Below are positions 45,227-53,945 of a DNA stretch of 64,000 bases, piece by piece; position 1 is the stretch's first letter, and each line of letters begins with the position of its first letter. The position numbers and the translations under genes are program-made. Source of the stretch: JBIQKZ01 sp044464765 (GTDB lineage Bacteria > Pseudomonadota > Gammaproteobacteria > Burkholderiales > Burkholderiaceae_B). Under the pieces are notes generated by a model. That model was not told the origin of the DNA and did not search any database. It saw nothing but the letters and a program-made list of their open reading frames with translations. The stretch lies in NCBI GenBank assembly GCA_044464765.1, contig JBIQKZ010000011.1, positions 79,047 through 143,046 on the forward strand, written 5' to 3'.

Positions 45227-45251
45227 GTTCGATTCATGAAAGGAGCTTTGC

Positions 45252-45635
45252 ATGAGGGCGGTGGATGTAATGTGGGTGGGTATTGGTGGGGGCCTGGGCT
45301 CGTTGCTGCGTTGGCGGCTTGGGCTGCTTATCAGCAGCTGGACGGCCATGAGGTTCAGGCTTGGCACCTTTGTCATCAATATTACGGGCGCTTTCGTCAT
45401 GGCCTATCTATCCACCGCCTACGTCATCCAATGGCACGAGCGTTACGAAAACATGATGGCCGCGCTGATTCTTACCGGGGCACTGGGCGGCTACACGACA
45501 TTCAGCACCATGCAGTTGGATGCCGTGCAAATGTCAGAAGAGGACAGGCATGGGCTTGCCGTCGTTTACCTGGTTCTTTCCATTGGTGTGGGCCTGGTTG
45601 CCGCCGTGGCAGGCGCGGCGCTGGGAAGCAGGTAA
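45252..45635 (+). CDS. crcB: Fluc/CrcB fluoride channel subunit 1
   Basis: 127 residues, four hydrophobic helices. Family marks: GIGGGLGSLLRWRLG at the N-terminus, the pore asparagine in GTFVINITGAFVM, and GALGGYTTFSTM in helix 3. In the phenylalanine box the second Phe is replaced by Met. Fluc proteins work as dimers of opposite orientation and let cytoplasmic fluoride leak out. AAAGGAGC lies just before the ATG. It forms a pair with the next gene, inserted between ureC and ureE. Confidence 0.9.
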   Translation: MRAVDVMWVGIGGGLGSLLRWRLGLLISSWTAMRFRLGTFVINITGAFVMAYLSTAYVIQWHERYENMMAALILTGALGGYTTFSTMQLDAVQMSEEDRHGLAVVYLVLSIGVGLVAAVAGAALGSR

Positions 45636-45646
45636 GGCGACAGTCG

Positions 45647-46030
45647 ATGATGAAAGTCTTGCTGGTGTTTTTTGGTGGCGCATTCGGGGCGATGGTGCGC
45701 GAGTTCTATATGCTGCTTATCCCACATGCGCAGGGCGACTTCCCGCTGGATATTTTTGCCGCAAACATCACTGCTGCTTTTCTACTGGGGCTCACCGTAG
45801 GTAATCAGCGCTTAGGCAAAGTGTCCGACAATTTTGTGCTTATGGTGGGCACCGGTGTTATGGGGGGCATGTCTACTTTTTCGTCCTTTATTTACGGCGC
45901 CTATTCAGAAATGACCACGGCCGAAGACGTGTGGTGGAGCATGCTTTATATTTTGCTCAGCGTCGTCATTGGTTATTTTGCTACGTTGCTGGGTATACGC
46001 AGTGCAAAAAGAAAGCCTGCCCAGGCATAA
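45647..46030 (+). CDS. crcB: Fluc/CrcB fluoride channel subunit 2
   Basis: 127 residues, four hydrophobic helices: FFGGAFGAMVREFYM, pore asparagine in DIFAANITAAFLLG, and MGGMSTFSSFIYG with both box phenylalanines kept. The basic C-terminus (RSAKRKPAQA) against the uncharged tail of subunit 1 fits opposite membrane orientation, as expected for a heterodimeric Fluc pair. ATG 45647 is followed directly by a second ATG. It starts 11 bases after subunit 1 and ends 18 bases before ureE, so it must be part of the urease transcript. Confidence 0.9.
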   Translation: MMKVLLVFFGGAFGAMVREFYMLLIPHAQGDFPLDIFAANITAAFLLGLTVGNQRLGKVSDNFVLMVGTGVMGGMSTFSSFIYGAYSEMTTAEDVWWSMLYILLSVVIGYFATLLGIRSAKRKPAQA

Positions 46031-46048
46031 CACTTTTAGGGTTGGAAC

Positions 46049-46795
46049 ATGATTCTTATAGATAAGGTCTTAGGAAATATCAAAGACGGCTGTTGGTTGG
46101 AAAAATCGAAAACACTGCAGGTTGATGCGCTGGTCCTTGAGCAATGGGAGGCGCCCAAGAATCGCTTGCGCAAGGCCAGTCAGGGCGGAATCGAGCTGGC
46201 GATTGCATTGCCTCGCGACCAGCATTTGCATGACGGCGATGTACTGCTCCACGACGAAGAGAAGAACGTCATCGTGGTGGCGCAAGTTGCTCTTAAAGAC
46301 GTGCTGGTCATCGAATTGCAGGGCCTGGAGAAATTATCCCCTCGAGAAATACTGCGCTCGTGTTTCGAGCTTGGACATGGTTTGGGCAACCAGCACTGGC
46401 CGGCGGTAATCAAGGACACTACCGTTTATGTGCCTCTTTCCGTAGATCAGAAGGTGATGGCGTCGGTCATGCGCACCCATGCTTTCGAGCACGTGAAAAC
46501 ACACTTTGCTCCAGGTGAAGAGATTGCCGCCAAGCTCGACGCCAAAGAGGTCCGCTTGCTCTTTGCCGGGGCCGATGCCACGCCGCACCACCATCATAAT
46601 CATCACGGCGGTCACAGTCACGGCGACCATAGTCACGACGATCACAGCCACGGCGATCACAGCCACGGCGATCACAGCCACGGCGATCACAGCCACGGTG
46701 ACCACAGCCACGGTGACCACAGCCACGGTGACCACAGCCACGGCGATCACAGCCACGGCGATCACAGCCACGGCGATCACAGCCATGGCGGTTAA
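46049..46795 (+). CDS. ureE: urease nickel metallochaperone UreE with extended His-rich tail
   Basis: 248 residues, against about 150-180 for common UreE. The core (1-180: VLGNIKDGCWLEKSKTLQ ... VMRTHAFEHVKTHFAPGEE) delivers Ni(II) to the UreDFG-apoprotein complex. From about residue 181 the tail reads PHHHHNHHGG and then twelve five-residue units of the form HSHGD (one HSHDD, last HSHGG), adding some 30 histidines. Such a tail can store many nickel ions. The tail is coded by a 15-base tandem repeat, so copy number may vary between strains. Confidence 0.95.
   Translation: MILIDKVLGNIKDGCWLEKSKTLQVDALVLEQWEAPKNRLRKASQGGIELAIALPRDQHLHDGDVLLHDEEKNVIVVAQVALKDVLVIELQGLEKLSPREILRSCFELGHGLGNQHWPAVIKDTTVYVPLSVDQKVMASVMRTHAFEHVKTHFAPGEEIAAKLDAKEVRLLFAGADATPHHHHNHHGGHSHGDHSHDDHSHGDHSHGDHSHGDHSHGDHSHGDHSHGDHSHGDHSHGDHSHGDHSHGG
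46613..46792 (+). repeat. 15-base tandem repeat, 12 copies, coding the UreE tail
   Basis: Twelve in-frame units of consensus CACAGCCACGGCGAT, with third-base and a few other changes (unit 1 CACAGTCACGGCGAC, unit 2 codes HSHDD, three central units use GGTGAC). The mix of silent variants in blocks suggests expansion by slippage or unequal exchange. Unit length is a multiple of three, so changes in number do not break the frame. Confidence 0.95.
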
Positions 46796-46799
46796 GTCG

Positions 46800-47546
46800 A
46801 TGGAAGCGGCCAACGACCAGTTAGCCGAGCCAGCGGCTATCGAACCAGCGGTTAATATGGATGGCATGGCGCGGCTGGCGCGGCTTTTGCAATTGTCGGA
46901 CTCAACTTTGCCAGTCGGCACGTTTTCTTTTTCCAACGGCCTGGAGTCCGCGATCCAGACGGGCGTCGTTTCCGATGAAGAAACATTGCAGCAGTTCGTC
47001 GAACTGGTGGTGCACCAAGCGGCAACAATGGATGCCGTTGCGCTACTGCATGCATTCCGGTGCGCCAACCAGAAGGACTATGACGGTATTTTGGCCGCCG
47101 ACCAAGCGCTGTGGAATCGAAGGGTAGGTTCCGAACAGCAACTTATGTTGACCCGCATGGGTAAGAAGCTGGCCGAGCTTTGCTTGAAGATCGGCGACTT
47201 TCCATTGTTGAAGCAATGGCTGGCGGACATTAATGCGGGTACAACGCCGGGGTGCTATCCAATCGGCCAAGCCATGGCCTACGCTCATTTGGGCGCAAGC
47301 GAAACGGAAGCGTTCACAGTTCATCAATATGGCGTGGCGTCCATGTTGTTAAGTGCTTCGCTTAGGTTGATGCGCATCGATCATATCGCCACCCAGAAAA
47401 TTCTTTTTTCCATACAGCAGCGCCTAATACAAGACTACGCGACGACCAGCCAAAGAACACTGCAGGAAATGTCTGTATTCGCGCCTGTGTTCGATGTGCT
47501 CGTTGCGCATCATACCAAGGCCCATGTGCGCTTATTCATGAATTAG
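46800..47546 (+). CDS. ureF: urease accessory protein UreF
   Basis: About 248 residues. The conserved core starts MARLARLLQLSDSTLPVGTFSFSNGLESAIQ (here residues about 23-53) and includes GCYPIGQAMAYAHLG. UreF joins UreD and UreG on the apo-urease and acts as a GTPase-activating checkpoint. The frame is open back into the ureE repeat; ATG at 46785 lies inside the last repeat, ATG at 46800 just after the ureE stop, and ATGs at 46857/46866 begin at the conserved core. 46800 is a compromise. Confidence 0.9.
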   Translation: MEAANDQLAEPAAIEPAVNMDGMARLARLLQLSDSTLPVGTFSFSNGLESAIQTGVVSDEETLQQFVELVVHQAATMDAVALLHAFRCANQKDYDGILAADQALWNRRVGSEQQLMLTRMGKKLAELCLKIGDFPLLKQWLADINAGTTPGCYPIGQAMAYAHLGASETEAFTVHQYGVASMLLSASLRLMRIDHIATQKILFSIQQRLIQDYATTSQRTLQEMSVFAPVFDVLVAHHTKAHVRLFMN

Positions 47547-47583
47547 CGCTTGGCTAACGACAAAGGTTATCAAGGATATTGCC

Positions 47584-48237
47584 ATGAAAAAAATTACGCG
47601 TATCGGAATCGGCGGGCCAGTGGGCTCGGGAAAGACAGCGGTTATCGAGGTCATTATTCCGCGGTTGATCGCAAAGGGCGTGAAGCCGCTTATTATCACC
47701 AACGATGTCGTCACCACCGAGGATGCCAAGCAAGTGCGTCGCACCCTGAATGGCATACTGATCGAAGAGAAAATCATCGGAGTGGAAACAGGTGCTTGCC
47801 CGCATACGGCCGTTCGTGAAGACCCGTCCATGAATATTGCCGCTGTGGAAGAACTGGAAGGTAAATATCCGGATAGCGACGTCATCTTTATTGAGTCTGG
47901 CGGAGACAACTTGACGTTAACGTTTAGCCCCGCATTGGCCGACTTCTATATCTATGTGGTCGATGTGGCGGGCGGCGACAAGATTCCCCGCAAAAATGGG
48001 GCAGGGGTGTGCCAATCCGACATCCTGGTGATCAATAAAACAGACCTGGCCCCTTATGTCGACGCCAGCCTTGACGTCATGGCCCGCGACTCGAAACTAA
48101 TGCGCGGCGATAAGCCTTTTGTTTTCACCAATTGCAAAACGGGCGAAGGCATTGAGCAACTGATTGATTTAATCATGGATATGGCCCTGTTCGACTTTCA
48201 AGCCGACACGGCTTCATCGGCAGCGCAAGCCTCTTAA
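47584..48237 (+). CDS. ureG: urease accessory GTPase UreG
   Basis: 217 residues. P-loop IGIGGPVGSGKTAVIE, nickel-binding CPH in VETGACPHTAVREDPS, and switch IFIESGGDNLTLTF are all present. UreG dimerises on nickel and GTP and carries nickel into the active site. AAGGAT precedes the ATG. Three bases separate it from ureD. Confidence 0.96.
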   Translation: MKKITRIGIGGPVGSGKTAVIEVIIPRLIAKGVKPLIITNDVVTTEDAKQVRRTLNGILIEEKIIGVETGACPHTAVREDPSMNIAAVEELEGKYPDSDVIFIESGGDNLTLTFSPALADFYIYVVDVAGGDKIPRKNGAGVCQSDILVINKTDLAPYVDASLDVMARDSKLMRGDKPFVFTNCKTGEGIEQLIDLIMDMALFDFQADTASSAAQAS

Positions 48238-48240
48238 GCC

Positions 48241-49182
48241 ATGAGCTTGCATCCCAATTTAAAGAGAATTGATCTTGCCTCCGAACTGGCCGGGTTTCAA
48301 ACCCAGCCGGCGCAAATGCCCGCGGCGGCGCCAGGGAAAGTGGGGCATTTGCGACTAGGATTTGCCCTACGTAATGGGCGTTCCGTGCTTAACGATTTGT
48401 ATCGCGGCACGCCCTTGCTGGTGCAAAAAGCGTTGTATTGGGATGAAGACATGCCCGAACTGCCCATATGCAAAATCATCTCGGTGGGCGGTGGCATCTT
48501 GCAGGGTGATCGCTACACAATCGATATCACCGTCGAAGAAAATGCCTGCGCGCATGTGGGCTCGCAAGGAGCAAATCGAATCCAGCAAATGGATGCCAAC
48601 TACGCCTCGCAACATCAGAGAGTGGTGGTTGAGTCGGGGGCTTATTTGGAATATCTGCCCGACTTCACCATACCCTACCGCGACTCCCGCTTCATCAATC
48701 ACACGCAATTGATTGTGGCCGAGGACGCCACTGTGTTGTATGGCGAGATGGTTATGCCGGGCCGCAAGCATCATCACGCCGATGAACGTTTCGGCTTCGA
48801 CCTGCTTTCCATGTCAATTGAAGTTTCCCGCCCTGACGGCACGCAGCTTTTTTCCGAGAAGCTGCTAATAGAAAAAGACGATAGGCGTATTGATCTGCCC
48901 GCCGTTATGAAGGATTTCGACTGCTTCGCCAATATTGTGTGTTTAACGACACCGGCTATTGCTGCTCGCATCGACCAGCGATTTCAGAACGTTTTTGGCA
49001 CGAAAGAAGCCCAGCGAGTTATTTCAGGTGTTTCTCAGTTGCCCAATGGCGCCGGCTTGATTCTTAGAGTGGTCGGGATTGAGTCTTACGATGTCCGCGC
49101 CGAAGTACGAAAATTTTGGAAGGTTGTGCGCGAGGAAGCGCGCAATCGAACTTTAGCTGATGAGTTGCTGTGGCTGCTATAG
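48241..49182 (+). CDS. ureD: urease accessory protein UreD (UreH)
   Basis: 313 residues of the UreD family: GKVGHLRLGFALRNGRSVLND, TQLIVAEDATVLYGEMVMPGR and RVVGIESYDVRAEVRKFW are typical. UreD forms the tunnel-containing scaffold with UreF and UreG on the apoenzyme. The position of ureD after ureG, rather than before ureA as in Klebsiella, matches the ureABCEFGD order of several alphaproteobacterial operons. Confidence 0.93.
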   Translation: MSLHPNLKRIDLASELAGFQTQPAQMPAAAPGKVGHLRLGFALRNGRSVLNDLYRGTPLLVQKALYWDEDMPELPICKIISVGGGILQGDRYTIDITVEENACAHVGSQGANRIQQMDANYASQHQRVVVESGAYLEYLPDFTIPYRDSRFINHTQLIVAEDATVLYGEMVMPGRKHHHADERFGFDLLSMSIEVSRPDGTQLFSEKLLIEKDDRRIDLPAVMKDFDCFANIVCLTTPAIAARIDQRFQNVFGTKEAQRVISGVSQLPNGAGLILRVVGIESYDVRAEVRKFWKVVREEARNRTLADELLWLL

Positions 49183-49192
49183 GAGAGGGGAT

Positions 49193-50170
49193 ATGTCGAC
49201 CAAGAGCAATTTTGTGACCGTTTGTCTAAAGGGAACCAGTCAGGTATTTTTCATGGAAAATATCCTGACCGGGCTGTTGTTTTTTGCCGCGATGGCTTTT
49301 GCGTCTTATACGACGGGTGTCTGGGCGACGACTATTGGCGCATTGCTCGGCGTGGTGGTCGCCACTTTTGTCGCCCAGATAGTCAATCTGGACAAAGAAT
49401 CGGTTAATTCAGGGCTATATGGCTTTAATGGCATTTTAGTTGGCGCGGCCCTGCCGACCTTTGTTGATGTTTCTTTGCAGCTATGGTTTTACGTGGTGAT
49501 AGGGGCGGCTGCAAGCACGATCGTTACTGCCGCATTTAGCTCGACATTGACAAAAACCTGGAATATTCCCGGCTCCACCGGCCCGTTTGTCCTGACCGCC
49601 TGGCTATTGGTTGCGGGCGCTTATTCTTTTGGCGGCCTCGAGCTGATCAGCGAAGCGCCGGCGTTAAGCACTGACTATACGCAAGGTCAAGTCATGCTTC
49701 CTTCCGGCATGGAACTTGTCCAGATTTTCTTCAAGAATATCGGTCAGGTCTATTTGCTGGGCAGCGCGATCAGCGGGGCGATTATATTAATTGGCATTTT
49801 CATCGCCTCAAGGCCGGCGGGTGTGGCCGCCATGGCCGGCTCCCTTATCGCGATGGTCGTTTCGATAGGCATGGGGGCCGATCCGGCCGATGTTTCCCAG
49901 GGCCTCTATGGGTTTAGCGCGGTCCTGACGGCAATGGCCGTGGGTGTCATTTTTCTAAAGCCGTCTTGGCGGGTTGCCATCTATGCCGGTATTGCCACGA
50001 TAGTCACTGTGTTTGTGCAGGCCGCCATGGATGTCACCATGTTGGTCGATGGCCTGCCTTCGTTTACGGCGCCTTATGTATTGACGATGTACTTGTTCAT
50101 CGCGCCCAAGAAGTTGGCCGCGCCACATCCGCATCGCGTTATCCAGAGCGAACACCTTACCAGCGACTAG
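49193..50170 (+). CDS. urea transporter, UT family
   Basis: 325 residues with about ten hydrophobic segments and the twofold repeat of UT channels: NIPGSTGPFVLTAWL and, in the second half, GLPSFTAPYVLTMYLF, both versions of the UT signature. Urea would enter by facilitated diffusion. ATG at 49193 has AGGAGAGGGG upstream; the 22-base overlap of a longer frame with ureD is not needed. Last gene of the operon. Confidence 0.9.
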   Translation: MSTKSNFVTVCLKGTSQVFFMENILTGLLFFAAMAFASYTTGVWATTIGALLGVVVATFVAQIVNLDKESVNSGLYGFNGILVGAALPTFVDVSLQLWFYVVIGAAASTIVTAAFSSTLTKTWNIPGSTGPFVLTAWLLVAGAYSFGGLELISEAPALSTDYTQGQVMLPSGMELVQIFFKNIGQVYLLGSAISGAIILIGIFIASRPAGVAAMAGSLIAMVVSIGMGADPADVSQGLYGFSAVLTAMAVGVIFLKPSWRVAIYAGIATIVTVFVQAAMDVTMLVDGLPSFTAPYVLTMYLFIAPKKLAAPHPHRVIQSEHLTSD

Positions 50171-50246
50171 TACTACGTTAGCGGGGGCGGCGCTATCCGC
50201 GCTGCGCCGTACCCCGTCAAACGTGGGCTGCCTTGAGGCTTGCCAC

Positions 50247-51419
50247 TTATCTTTCCTGGATATGGTTGATCAGCAGGTCGGCGATCACTTCATTATTAAT
50301 ATTTTCGCCACTTAAATACTTCATGAGAATCTCGCCACCCATCTCTGTGATGGAAAACACATAGTTGGGGTGCAGCAGCTGCAACTTCTTGCGATTGCGC
50401 TCTTCGTTGATAACGGTGACTGTTTTTACTCGCTCGCCGGCAACTTCTTTGGCTGCCAATAGTACATAGGTGTTGTCTACGTCGTTATCGTTAAGCGCCA
50501 TCATGTGGCTGGCGTCGCCAACCGAGGCCTCGTCCAGGGTTGAAATTTCGCTTGCATCGCCGGTGACCACGACGGCATCTGCGGGGAATAAGTTGCGGCT
50601 ATCCTTATCGCAAACAACCACCGTTTTAATATCGCGCTCGCGCAATCCTTTATAGACATAGCGCGCCAGAACGGAAGAGCCGACAACAACATAATGATCT
50701 TTCATCTGAGATAACCTTTTTTGGACAATTTCACGAGTACCGTGAGCCGCCACACCGACAAGATAAACCACCGAAGTGGTGAAAATGGTAATGCCAAATA
50801 AAACGACGCTAATGGTAAAGGTTCGCGAGGCCACCGACACCGGAATAATATCCCCGTACCCCACGGTGGTCATGCTGACCATCGAAAAATAAAACGCGTC
50901 GAATAGATTGATGACTTTCGGGGTGAAATGCTGGCCCAAGTACAACGTGCCCAGTACCGAATAAAAAATCAGCGCGGCAATGCTGAATAAAGCCACCACC
51001 GCTGTATTGGTGGCGCTGTGCTGGGGAAAATGCCGCCAAAAGCGCAGCAGCAAAACGAAGAGCGTGAAGGAATAAATGCCATGGAACAGATAGGCGACGC
51101 CCAATATCAGATCCAGTATGGTCAGCACCAGCAAGATAAAGATGGTGAAAATCCAGGCGATACGGGCTCTTCGCGCCAGGAAAATGCCAAACAGCACCGA
51201 CGTGGCGCCCAAGGTAAAGCGGGGCAGCTCAAGTAAATGCAGAAAGCCCAAAGTTTGCATCCAGTACACAAACTCAGTGGTGTCCTTGCCAAAATGGCCA
51301 ATGGATTGGACTAGAACAGGCAGTGTCAGCCACAGTCCATTTATAACAACCAATACTGATAGTAAAATCCGAATATTCAATAGTTGAATAAGCGAATTGA
51401 TTTCTTTCTTAGCTGTCAT
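50247..51419 (-). CDS. potassium channel with TrkA-N (RCK) domain
   Basis: 390 residues. Four to five N-terminal hydrophobic segments precede a pore domain with selectivity filter TTVGYGD (in SMTTVGYGDIIP), then a cytoplasmic TrkA-N domain (DHYVVVGSSVLARYVYKGL). The six-helix layout resembles voltage-gated-like Kch channels, without a charged S4. It lies tail to tail with the urea transporter and starts 15 bases after the MscS gene. Confidence 0.87.
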   Translation of the reverse strand: MTAKKEINSLIQLLNIRILLSVLVVINGLWLTLPVLVQSIGHFGKDTTEFVYWMQTLGFLHLLELPRFTLGATSVLFGIFLARRARIAWIFTIFILLVLTILDLILGVAYLFHGIYSFTLFVLLLRFWRHFPQHSATNTAVVALFSIAALIFYSVLGTLYLGQHFTPKVINLFDAFYFSMVSMTTVGYGDIIPVSVASRTFTISVVLFGITIFTTSVVYLVGVAAHGTREIVQKRLSQMKDHYVVVGSSVLARYVYKGLRERDIKTVVVCDKDSRNLFPADAVVVTGDASEISTLDEASVGDASHMMALNDNDVDNTYVLLAAKEVAGERVKTVTVINEERNRKKLQLLHPNYVFSITEMGGEILMKYLSGENINNEVIADLLINHIQER

Positions 51420-51433
51420 GAGAATTCTGTCGG

Positions 51434-52465
51434 TTATTGGGCGCTGACATCAGGCGTTTCTTTAGACAACAAAATGGTTTGCGTATTGAAGGCAAAATCG
51501 GCGCCGCGTTGATGGACGATGTCAATAATCTTCAAGTACACCCCTTGCTGCACTTCCAGCCACTTTGCCCACACGACAGTCTTCGTAAAGCAGTAGATCA
51601 TTACATCCAGTGAAGAGTCTGCGAACTTGCTGAAATAGACAAGGGTGGTTTGCTTTTGATCGATGTCAGCATCGGCCGCCAGCATGGCGCGAATGTCATT
51701 GACGACATCATTGATCCTGCCAGCATCTTCATAACGCAAGCTGATTGTGAAATCGATACGCCTGTTTGTCATGCGCCCGGGGTTTTCTATGCTGATGGTC
51801 GAGAATAAAGCGTTAGGCACATAAAGCGGACGGTGATCGAAGGTCATGATTTTCGTCAAGCGCCAGCCTATTTCCACCACCGTGCCGGCGATGTTGCGAT
51901 CCGGAGAGCAAATCCAATCGCCAATATCGAACTGCCGATCATAAAATAGCAATAGGCCGGAGAAAAAATTGCTTAAGGTGTCTTTGGCGGCCAGCCCGAT
52001 GATAATGCCGCCCATTCCCCCAAAGGCCAGCAACCCCGATAAACTCAAGCCAAACTTATTGGCAAACAGCAGCAGCACGACCAGGGTAATGCTTGTTTTC
52101 ATTGTTCGCGACAGAATGCGCGATGCGCCTCGCTCTTTCCCTTTGCTGATCTGTTGCTTCTCGATTAAATCAATCAGCAAGAAAATCTGGTGTATGACAA
52201 TAATGGCAATTGCCGCGGGCGCCGCGATGTCGACAGCCTTCTGGAAAAACTTTGTTAAATGGAAGTCGACGATGGCGTAGCTGGAATATTCATGGCAAAC
52301 CCACACACAGAGAATCAGAAAAATCGCGATGAGGCCATGGCAAATGACTTTTCTTGAAAGCTTGTGCTGGCGGCCTAACATGATTCTCGCCCACACGGAG
52401 CCAAGTAAACATGCTAGGGCCAGGCCCAGGCCGATTGAGTATTTAATAACTAATTCTTCCGGCAT
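51434..52465 (-). CDS. MscS-family mechanosensitive ion channel
   Basis: 343 residues with four to five membrane helices; the last (about 135-165) is the Gly/Ala-rich pore helix LSGLLAFGGMGGIIIGLAAKD. The following beta domain has the family phrase FDIGDWICSP and a C-terminal vestibule region. Layout is YnaI/YbdG-like rather than minimal MscS. It opens under membrane tension to release osmolytes. It is followed by the K+ channel. Confidence 0.87.
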   Translation of the reverse strand: MPEELVIKYSIGLGLALACLLGSVWARIMLGRQHKLSRKVICHGLIAIFLILCVWVCHEYSSYAIVDFHLTKFFQKAVDIAAPAAIAIIVIHQIFLLIDLIEKQQISKGKERGASRILSRTMKTSITLVVLLLFANKFGLSLSGLLAFGGMGGIIIGLAAKDTLSNFFSGLLLFYDRQFDIGDWICSPDRNIAGTVVEIGWRLTKIMTFDHRPLYVPNALFSTISIENPGRMTNRRIDFTISLRYEDAGRINDVVNDIRAMLAADADIDQKQTTLVYFSKFADSSLDVMIYCFTKTVVWAKWLEVQQGVYLKIIDIVHQRGADFAFNTQTILLSKETPDVSAQ

Positions 52466-52544
52466 ATCTTTTTATCCACATTTGCTTATTTAAATGCCAA
52501 GGCATGATTATGCGGGTGTGTGTATTAATTAACGAAACAGGACG

Positions 52545-53810
52545 CTAGAAGGGATAATTGCCGCTCAGGTCAAGAAAATAGATCCAGAATATTCCCAATG
52601 CCATGGTAATAACGGTAACAGGTATGCCTGCACGCATGAATTCGCCCAGTCCAAGTTTAATACCATTCAATTTGGCTTGTTCTATAACGATAATGCCCGC
52701 CAGGCTGCCGAAAATCACTGCATTGGAGGAAAAGCTGGCGCCCATCGAGATGGCGGCGGCCAGCAGTATTTTTATCTGACCCGCATCCGCCAGAAATGGG
52801 GTGAGCAGCATGACGGTTGGATTATTGCTGATCAGGTCGCTAACGACAGCCGAGATAATAAAGATTTGAGTGGGCGAGTGCAGATCGATACCAGCATGGT
52901 GAAGCCAGTTCACGGCTTCTTGCGGCAACCCGGTGGCTGACATGGCCGCGTTGACGATGAAAAGCCCCATCAGCAACAACAGCAGGTTGCCGTCGACGTG
53001 CTTCAACATATCGCTGGACGAGATTCGTCGATTCAGCAAAAGCAGGCTGGCTGCCGCCATCGCGGCAAGCATGTGGGGCCATTCGGTAAAAATGAAAGCC
53101 GTAATTAACGCCAAAGTAATGATGCCAGCCTTGACCGTTTCAATACGATTCAATTTCTTTGGCGGTGGCAGCACGCTACTTGGTTTCTCCGGGGAATCCA
53201 TAGGGGCGCTCTGCCAGCGATTGCGATAGAACCACGCCAGGACCACCCAACTTACCAGCAAACTTAATACCGTGGGCAATAGTGTAATGGCCGAAAACTG
53301 GCTAAAAGACAAATGCATTGTCTCGCTAAGAATCATATTCTTGGGGCTGCCGATCAGTGTGCCCGCTGAACCGATATTTGCAGCAAAGCAAATCCCTAGT
53401 AGAAACGGTATGGGATTTAATCTGCGCGTTAATGTAATGCCGCACAGGATCGGCGTCATCGTTACCATGATGACGTCGTTTGTTAGTAATGCCGAGAGTA
53501 CGCCGCTAACGGCAATTAATATCGCCAACAGCGTGCTTGGCATAACGTTCAGGCCGCCGATGTATTGCGCGAGCCAATCATAGAAGCCGCTGACAATGAA
53601 CGCGGAAGATACCACCATTAGCGCGAACAACAGGCCGATGGTATTGAAGTCAATGGCTGCCCAGGCGGCTGTTGGCGCGATTTTCCCCAGGATAATCAGA
53701 AGCATCGCACCTAGTACGGCGGAACCTGTGCGATCGATCTTGAGGCCGGGTAGATGCCCCAGGCCCATCGCAAGATAGACCAAGGCAAAGATAATTACAG
53801 TAATATCCAT
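52545..53810 (-). CDS. ArsB/SLC13-type ion permease
   Basis: 421 residues, ten or more hydrophobic segments. Conserved phrases of the IT superfamily include LSALLTNDVIMVTMTPI and AANIGSAGTLIGSPKN in the first half and SNNPTVMLLTPFL and GASFSSNAVIFGS in the second, the twin Asn-containing pore loops. Substrate could be an anion or Na+/H+; the family includes ArsB, NhaD and YbiR. It is divergent from nikR, sharing the intergenic region with a candidate operator. Confidence 0.8.
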   Translation of the reverse strand: MDITVIIFALVYLAMGLGHLPGLKIDRTGSAVLGAMLLIILGKIAPTAAWAAIDFNTIGLLFALMVVSSAFIVSGFYDWLAQYIGGLNVMPSTLLAILIAVSGVLSALLTNDVIMVTMTPILCGITLTRRLNPIPFLLGICFAANIGSAGTLIGSPKNMILSETMHLSFSQFSAITLLPTVLSLLVSWVVLAWFYRNRWQSAPMDSPEKPSSVLPPPKKLNRIETVKAGIITLALITAFIFTEWPHMLAAMAAASLLLLNRRISSSDMLKHVDGNLLLLLMGLFIVNAAMSATGLPQEAVNWLHHAGIDLHSPTQIFIISAVVSDLISNNPTVMLLTPFLADAGQIKILLAAAISMGASFSSNAVIFGSLAGIIVIEQAKLNGIKLGLGEFMRAGIPVTVITMALGIFWIYFLDLSGNYPF

Positions 53811-53945
53811 GAGGCAGGCTTTGTATAGATGGCGGAATTATGAGTGAAGCTAAAGTATTCGATCATCTTGGCGTCATCATCTTTATTCCTGATCAACCGG
53901 TTTCAAGCGGCCAGTACACGGGCGGCTGTAATATGCTCTTGGCTA

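Noticed and set aside
45188..45251. Possible fluoride riboswitch before crcB
   Set aside because: The gap is too short and lacks the conserved loop and pseudoknot sequences; only a simple GC hairpin is seen.
46613..46792. Regularly spaced repeats that could suggest a CRISPR array
   Set aside because: Units are contiguous 15-base tandems without spacers and code the UreE tail in frame.
46334..47068. A 244-codon minus-strand frame rich in Val-Ala-Val-Ile repeats
   Set aside because: It is the antisense of the UreE 15-base repeat and part of ureF; the repeat keeps all frames open and its sequence has no family likeness.
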